From positions 62,001 to 126,000 of the forward strand of contig NZ_JAGQDG010000002.1 in assembly GCF_018069865.1 (NCBI RefSeq): a DNA stretch of 64,000 nt, given 5' to 3'. A program made the position numbers and the translations under genes. Under the pieces are notes generated by a model. The model was given only the letters and a program-made list of their open reading frames with translations. It made no database searches and was not told the origin of the DNA. The stretch's first letter is position 1. Each line of letters begins with the position of its first letter. The stretch comes from Ideonella paludis (lineage in GTDB: Bacteria; Pseudomonadota; Gammaproteobacteria; Burkholderiales; Burkholderiaceae_C). Shown in pieces: positions 60,349 through 64,000 of this stretch.

Positions 60349-60523
60349 ACCGTCCCTTTCAAAGTTGTGACAGCCAGTGTAGGGCTTGCTCAGCCTTTGC
60401 GAGAAAACCACGCCACAAGCCCCACTACATTCACGGCGGGGCAGGGCACGCATGGAAACCCTTATTCGGCCCTACACTTCGCGCTTTTCGCCCCGCCCTT
60501 TTTCTCTGACCCATAGAGCCGCC

Positions 60524-62779
60524 ATGCAGCGTTTCAACTTTCCTATCGTCATCATCGACGAGGACTTCCGCTCCGAGAACACCTCTGGCCTCGGGATTCG
60601 CGCCCTGGCCGATGCCATGGAGAAAGAGGGCTTCGAGGTTCTGGGCGTGACCAGTTATGGCGACCTGTCGCAGTTTGCGCAGCAGCAAAGCCGCGCCAGC
60701 GCCTTCATCTTGTCCATCGACGATGAAGAGTTCACCCCAGGCCCCGAGTTGGACCCGGCGGTGCTGAACCTGCGCAACTTCATCACCGAGATTCGCTTCC
60801 GCAATGCGGACATTCCGATCTACCTCTACGGTGAGACGCGCACCAGCCAGCACATTCCTAACGACATCCTGCGGGAGTTGCACGGCTTCATTCACATGTT
60901 TGAAGACACGCCCGAGTTCGTGGCGCGTCACATCATCCGAGAAGCTAAGAGCTACGTCGATGGCTTGGCGCCTCCGTTCTTCCGGGCCTTGATGCACTAC
61001 GCCCAAGACGGCTCTTACTCCTGGCACTGCCCTGGGCACTCGGGCGGCGTGGCCTTCTTGAAGAGCCCTATCGGGCGCATGTTCCATCAGTTCTTTGGCG
61101 AGAACATGCTGCGCGCCGACGTGTGCAATGCGGTGGAGGAGTTGGGCCAGTTGCTGGACCACACTGGGCCGGTGGCCGCCAGTGAAAAGAACGCCGCGCG
61201 CATCTTCAATGCCGACCACTGCTTCTTCGTCACCAACGGCACCTCGACCTCCAACAAGATGGTGTGGCACCACACTGTGGCGCCGGGCGATGTGGTCTTG
61301 GTGGACCGCAATTGTCATAAATCTATCCTGCACAGCATCATCATGACGGGCGCGGTGCCGGTGTTCTTGACCCCCACGCGCAACCATTACGGCATCATCG
61401 GCCCCATCCCAGAGAGCGAGTTCTCACGCGAGTCGATCCAGGCGAAGATCGCCAAGCACCCGCTGCTCCAGCATGTGGATGCCGCTGCCGTGCGCCCCAA
61501 AATCTTGACGGTGACCCAAAGCACCTACGACGGCGTGCTCTACAACACTGAAACCATCAAGGCCAAGCTCGATGGCTGGGTGGACACCTTGCACTTTGAC
61601 GAGGCCTGGTTGCCGCACGCGGCCTTCCACCGTTTCTACGGCAACTTCCACGCCATGGGTAAGAACCGCCCACGCCCAACGCAGGCCATGGTCTATGCCA
61701 CCCAGTCCACGCACAAGCTTTTGGCGGGCATCAGCCAAGCCTCGCAAGTGCTGGTGCAAGATTCCCAAACGGTCAAGCTGGACAAGCATTTGTTCAACGA
61801 GGCCTACCTGATGCACACCTCCACCTCGCCGCAGTACGCCATCATTGCCTCGTGCGATGTGGCTGCAGCCATGATGGAGCCCCCAGGCGGCACGGCCTTG
61901 GTCGAGGAGAGCATTCGTGAGGCCCTGGACTTCCGCCGCGCCATGCGCAAAGTGGACGAAGAATATGGTCAGGACTGGTGGTTCCAGGTCTGGGGGCCCG
62001 ACCACCTGACTCAAGAAGACATCGGCAAATCGGAAGAATGGATCTTGCAGGCCGATGAGGCTTGGCACGGCTTTGGCGGCCTGGCCGACGGCTTCAATAT
62101 GTTGGACCCGATCAAGTCCACCATCATCACCCCGGGCTTGGATGTGACGGGGAAGTTCTCTCAGCATGGCATTCCGGCGTCCATCGTCACCAAGTATCTG
62201 GCTGAGCACGGTGTGGTGGTCGAGAAGACCGGTCTCTATTCCTTCTTCATCATGTTCACCATCGGCATCACCAAGGGCCGCTGGAACACCTTGCTCACCG
62301 CCTTGCAGCAGTTCAAGGACGACTACGACCGCAACCAGCCGCTGTGGCGCATCCTGCCCGAGTTCTCGGCCGCCTTCCCGCGCTATGAGCGCATGGGCCT
62401 GAAGGACCTCTGCCAAAGCGTGCACGAGGCCTATGCCAAGGGCGATATCGCGCGTCTGACCACAGAGGTCTACCTCTCCGACCTTGAGCCTGCGATGAAG
62501 CCCAGCGACGCCTATGCGGCCATTGCCCATCGCAAGACGGAGCGTGTGGAGATCGACCAACTCGAAGGCCGCGTGACCACGGCTTTGCTGACTCCCTACC
62601 CACCGGGCATCCCGCTGGTCATCCCGGGTGAGCGCTTCAACAAGCGCATCGTGGACTACCTGCGCTTCACGCGCGAATTCAACGCCGCATTCCCCGGCTT
62701 CGGCGCTGACGTGCATGGCTTGGTGACCGAAGAGGTGGCAGGCGAGAAGCGTTACTACGTCGATTGCGTGGGCCAGTAA
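60524..62779 (+). CDS. Lysine/arginine/ornithine decarboxylase (biodegradative type)
   Basis: 751 residues from MQRFNFPIVIIDEDFRSEN. It has a response-regulator-like wing domain (1-130), a large PLP domain with SWHCPGHSGGVAFLKSPIG, NADHCFFVTNGTSTSNKMV, LDGWVDTLHFDEAWLPHA, and the PLP lysine (about Lys398) in ATQSTHKLLAGISQ, plus a C-terminal domain. Enzymes of this fold raise pH in acid by decarboxylating lysine, arginine or ornithine. The substrate cannot be told from sequence; no antiporter partner gene is adjacent. Confidence 0.93.
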   Translation: MQRFNFPIVIIDEDFRSENTSGLGIRALADAMEKEGFEVLGVTSYGDLSQFAQQQSRASAFILSIDDEEFTPGPELDPAVLNLRNFITEIRFRNADIPIYLYGETRTSQHIPNDILRELHGFIHMFEDTPEFVARHIIREAKSYVDGLAPPFFRALMHYAQDGSYSWHCPGHSGGVAFLKSPIGRMFHQFFGENMLRADVCNAVEELGQLLDHTGPVAASEKNAARIFNADHCFFVTNGTSTSNKMVWHHTVAPGDVVLVDRNCHKSILHSIIMTGAVPVFLTPTRNHYGIIGPIPESEFSRESIQAKIAKHPLLQHVDAAAVRPKILTVTQSTYDGVLYNTETIKAKLDGWVDTLHFDEAWLPHAAFHRFYGNFHAMGKNRPRPTQAMVYATQSTHKLLAGISQASQVLVQDSQTVKLDKHLFNEAYLMHTSTSPQYAIIASCDVAAAMMEPPGGTALVEESIREALDFRRAMRKVDEEYGQDWWFQVWGPDHLTQEDIGKSEEWILQADEAWHGFGGLADGFNMLDPIKSTIITPGLDVTGKFSQHGIPASIVTKYLAEHGVVVEKTGLYSFFIMFTIGITKGRWNTLLTALQQFKDDYDRNQPLWRILPEFSAAFPRYERMGLKDLCQSVHEAYAKGDIARLTTEVYLSDLEPAMKPSDAYAAIAHRKTERVEIDQLEGRVTTALLTPYPPGIPLVIPGERFNKRIVDYLRFTREFNAAFPGFGADVHGLVTEEVAGEKRYYVDCVGQ

Positions 62780-62791
62780 GCTGCAGCCGTC

Positions 62792-63730
62792 ATGGGTACG
62801 CATCTGCTCACCCCGCGCATGTCCGGCCTGCTGGACCGCATTCGCTTGGCGGGCCGACCACCGTTCCACACCATGACGCCTGAGGCCGCGCGCAAGGCCT
62901 ATGCCCAAGGTGCGGAAGTGCTGGACCTGCCACGCGCGCCGCTGGCTCGTGTTCAAGATCTGGAGATTCGAGCAGACGATGGCACGGCCTTGGCGGCCCG
63001 GCTCTATGCCCCGTCCCAGGAGTGTTTGCCGATCCTGCTCTACCTGCACGGTGGTGGTTTTGTGATCGGTGGGCTGGAAACCCACGACAGCCTCTGCCGC
63101 CAATTGGCCCTGCGCAGCGGGGCAGCGGTGGTGTCTCTGGACTACCGGCTAGCTCCCGAGCATCCTTTTCCTACCGCTGTGGAAGACTCATTTGCTGCGC
63201 TACGCTGGCTGAGTGCAGAGGGCGCCGCGGGCCTAGGCTTGGATGGCCGTCGCTTGGGCGTCGGGGGTGACAGCGCAGGGGGCACCTTGAGCGCAGTGTG
63301 CGCCATCTTGGCGCGCGACGCGGGCTTGCCGCTGGCCCTGCAGCTCTTGCTGACGCCCGGCACCAGCGCCCACGGGGACTTCCCGTCCCGCCATTTGTTC
63401 GCCAACGGCTTCTTGTTGGATGCCGCCGGCATTGACTGGTTCTTTAACCACTATGTCACCAAGCACCAACGGCAGGATTGGCGCTTCGCGCCGTTAGAGG
63501 CCGCTGATCTGGAAGGCGTGGCGCCAGCCACGGTGATCCTCGCAGAGTGTGACCCCTTGGCGGACGAAGGGGTGGCCTACGCCGACAAACTGCGCAGCGC
63601 TGGCGTGGCCGTGGAGTTAGAAATTTTTCGCGGCCTGACGCACGATTTCATCAAGATGGGCCGTTTCATCAAAGAGGCTGAGACGGCACAGGCTTTGGCA
63701 GGTGCTGCCATGAGAAAGGCTTTCGCATGA
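62792..63730 (+). CDS. Alpha/beta hydrolase, HSL (hormone-sensitive lipase) family
   Basis: 312 residues. Oxyanion motif LYLHGGGFVIGG, nucleophile elbow GVGGDSAGGTLS, and the catalytic Asp in AECDPLADEG and His in GLTHDFIKM. Such esterases prefer short acyl chains. It follows the decarboxylase by 12 bases and overlaps the next gene (ATGA), so it is coupled to the thioesterase. Confidence 0.9.
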   Translation: MGTHLLTPRMSGLLDRIRLAGRPPFHTMTPEAARKAYAQGAEVLDLPRAPLARVQDLEIRADDGTALAARLYAPSQECLPILLYLHGGGFVIGGLETHDSLCRQLALRSGAAVVSLDYRLAPEHPFPTAVEDSFAALRWLSAEGAAGLGLDGRRLGVGGDSAGGTLSAVCAILARDAGLPLALQLLLTPGTSAHGDFPSRHLFANGFLLDAAGIDWFFNHYVTKHQRQDWRFAPLEAADLEGVAPATVILAECDPLADEGVAYADKLRSAGVAVELEIFRGLTHDFIKMGRFIKEAETAQALAGAAMRKAFA

Positions 63731-64000
63731 GTGATCGTCTCCCCGGGTTTCGATATGTGGAGCGTCTGCGCGTCCGCTGGGTTGAAGTGGACTTGCAGAA
63801 GATCGTCTTCAACGGCCACTACCTGATGTACCTGGACACGGCCATGGCAGGCTATTGGCGCGCCTTGGCCTTGCCCTACGAAGCCACTTTCAGTGCCTTG
63901 AACGGGGAGTTGTTCGTCAAAAAGGCCGAGCTGGAGTACCACGCTCCCGCCGAGTTGGATGACTTGCTGGAGATTGGCTTGGCCTGCGAGCACGTCGGCA
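63727..64000 (+). CDS. YbgC/FcbC-type acyl-CoA thioesterase (3' end cut by window)
   Basis: The frame is open from the ATG at 63727, overlapping the hydrolase stop, to the edge: 91 residues. The hot-dog fold start YVERLRVRWVEVDLQKIVFNGHYLMYLDTAMAGYWRAL carries the family's Asp and the FNGHY-type motif of the 4-hydroxybenzoyl-CoA thioesterase group. It hydrolyses acyl-CoA thioesters. With the upstream esterase it may serve acyl turnover. Confidence 0.85.
   Translation, partial: MSDRLPGFRYVERLRVRWVEVDLQKIVFNGHYLMYLDTAMAGYWRALALPYEATFSALNGELFVKKAELEYHAPAELDDLLEIGLACEHVG

Noticed and set aside
61424-63103. Open frame of 559 codons on the minus strand opposite the decarboxylase
   Set aside because: The decarboxylase is unmistakable; the minus frame has no family features.
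1-64000. CRISPR array, retron, diversity-generating retroelement or insertion sequence
   Set aside because: No regularly spaced direct repeats, reverse transcriptase, or transposase was seen on either strand.

Overview
The window is about half prophage and half bacterial chromosome. The high GC content, the gene families and the order (rimO, smpB-ratA-rnfH, guaB-guaA, tadA-ldcA) point to a betaproteobacterium of the order Burkholderiales, near Comamonadaceae/Sphaerotilaceae. I could not search databases, so the genus is left open.

Positions 1 to about 33,110 hold the right-hand 33 kb of an integrated siphovirus-type prophage; its left end lies outside the window. From left to right: a truncated CI-like repressor (minus strand) facing a Cro/YdaS-like gene across a shared operator region (624-695); early DNA-binding proteins and a VapE-type primase/ATPase; a Q-type antiterminator followed by a terminator; then one long late operon. 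The late operon carries a gpZ-like protein, a lambda-type terminase pair, connector and portal, a structural protein, an SGNH-hydrolase-like protein, a fused HK97-type protease/major capsid protein, head-tail and tail genes including a programmed -1 frameshift in the tail chaperone, the tape measure, GTA-like distal tail proteins, an NlpC/P60 peptidase, a gpJ-like fibre and a lysis cassette. Behind it sits a small cargo module: a Dam-type methylase and two short genes, each preceded by an unusual structured leader. The right end has a large serine recombinase overlapped by a small Cys-rich gene.

The recombinase gene starts 12 bases from the rimO start codon. The first codons of rimO differ in composition from the rest of the gene, which suggests that the prophage supplies a replacement 5' end for this housekeeping gene.

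Positions 33,063 to 64,000 are chromosome: rimO, metC, a 166-bp palindromic element between convergent genes, pip-smpB, ratA-rnfH, a DUF4124 protein, guaB, an MFS transporter, guaA, a J-domain protein, tadA and ldcA. Next comes an ABC importer for peptide-like substrates (46,051-52,706), then a TonB-dependent receptor behind a near-perfect sigma-54 promoter, a TPR/aspartyl beta-hydroxylase-like oxygenase, a convergent methyltransferase-SDR pair behind a LiuR-like palindrome, tRNA-Ser(GGA), an SPFH/NfeD pair, a lysine/arginine/ornithine decarboxylase, an HSL-family hydrolase and a truncated YbgC-type thioesterase. The importer, receptor and oxygenase may form one uptake-and-processing locus for a peptide or chelate.
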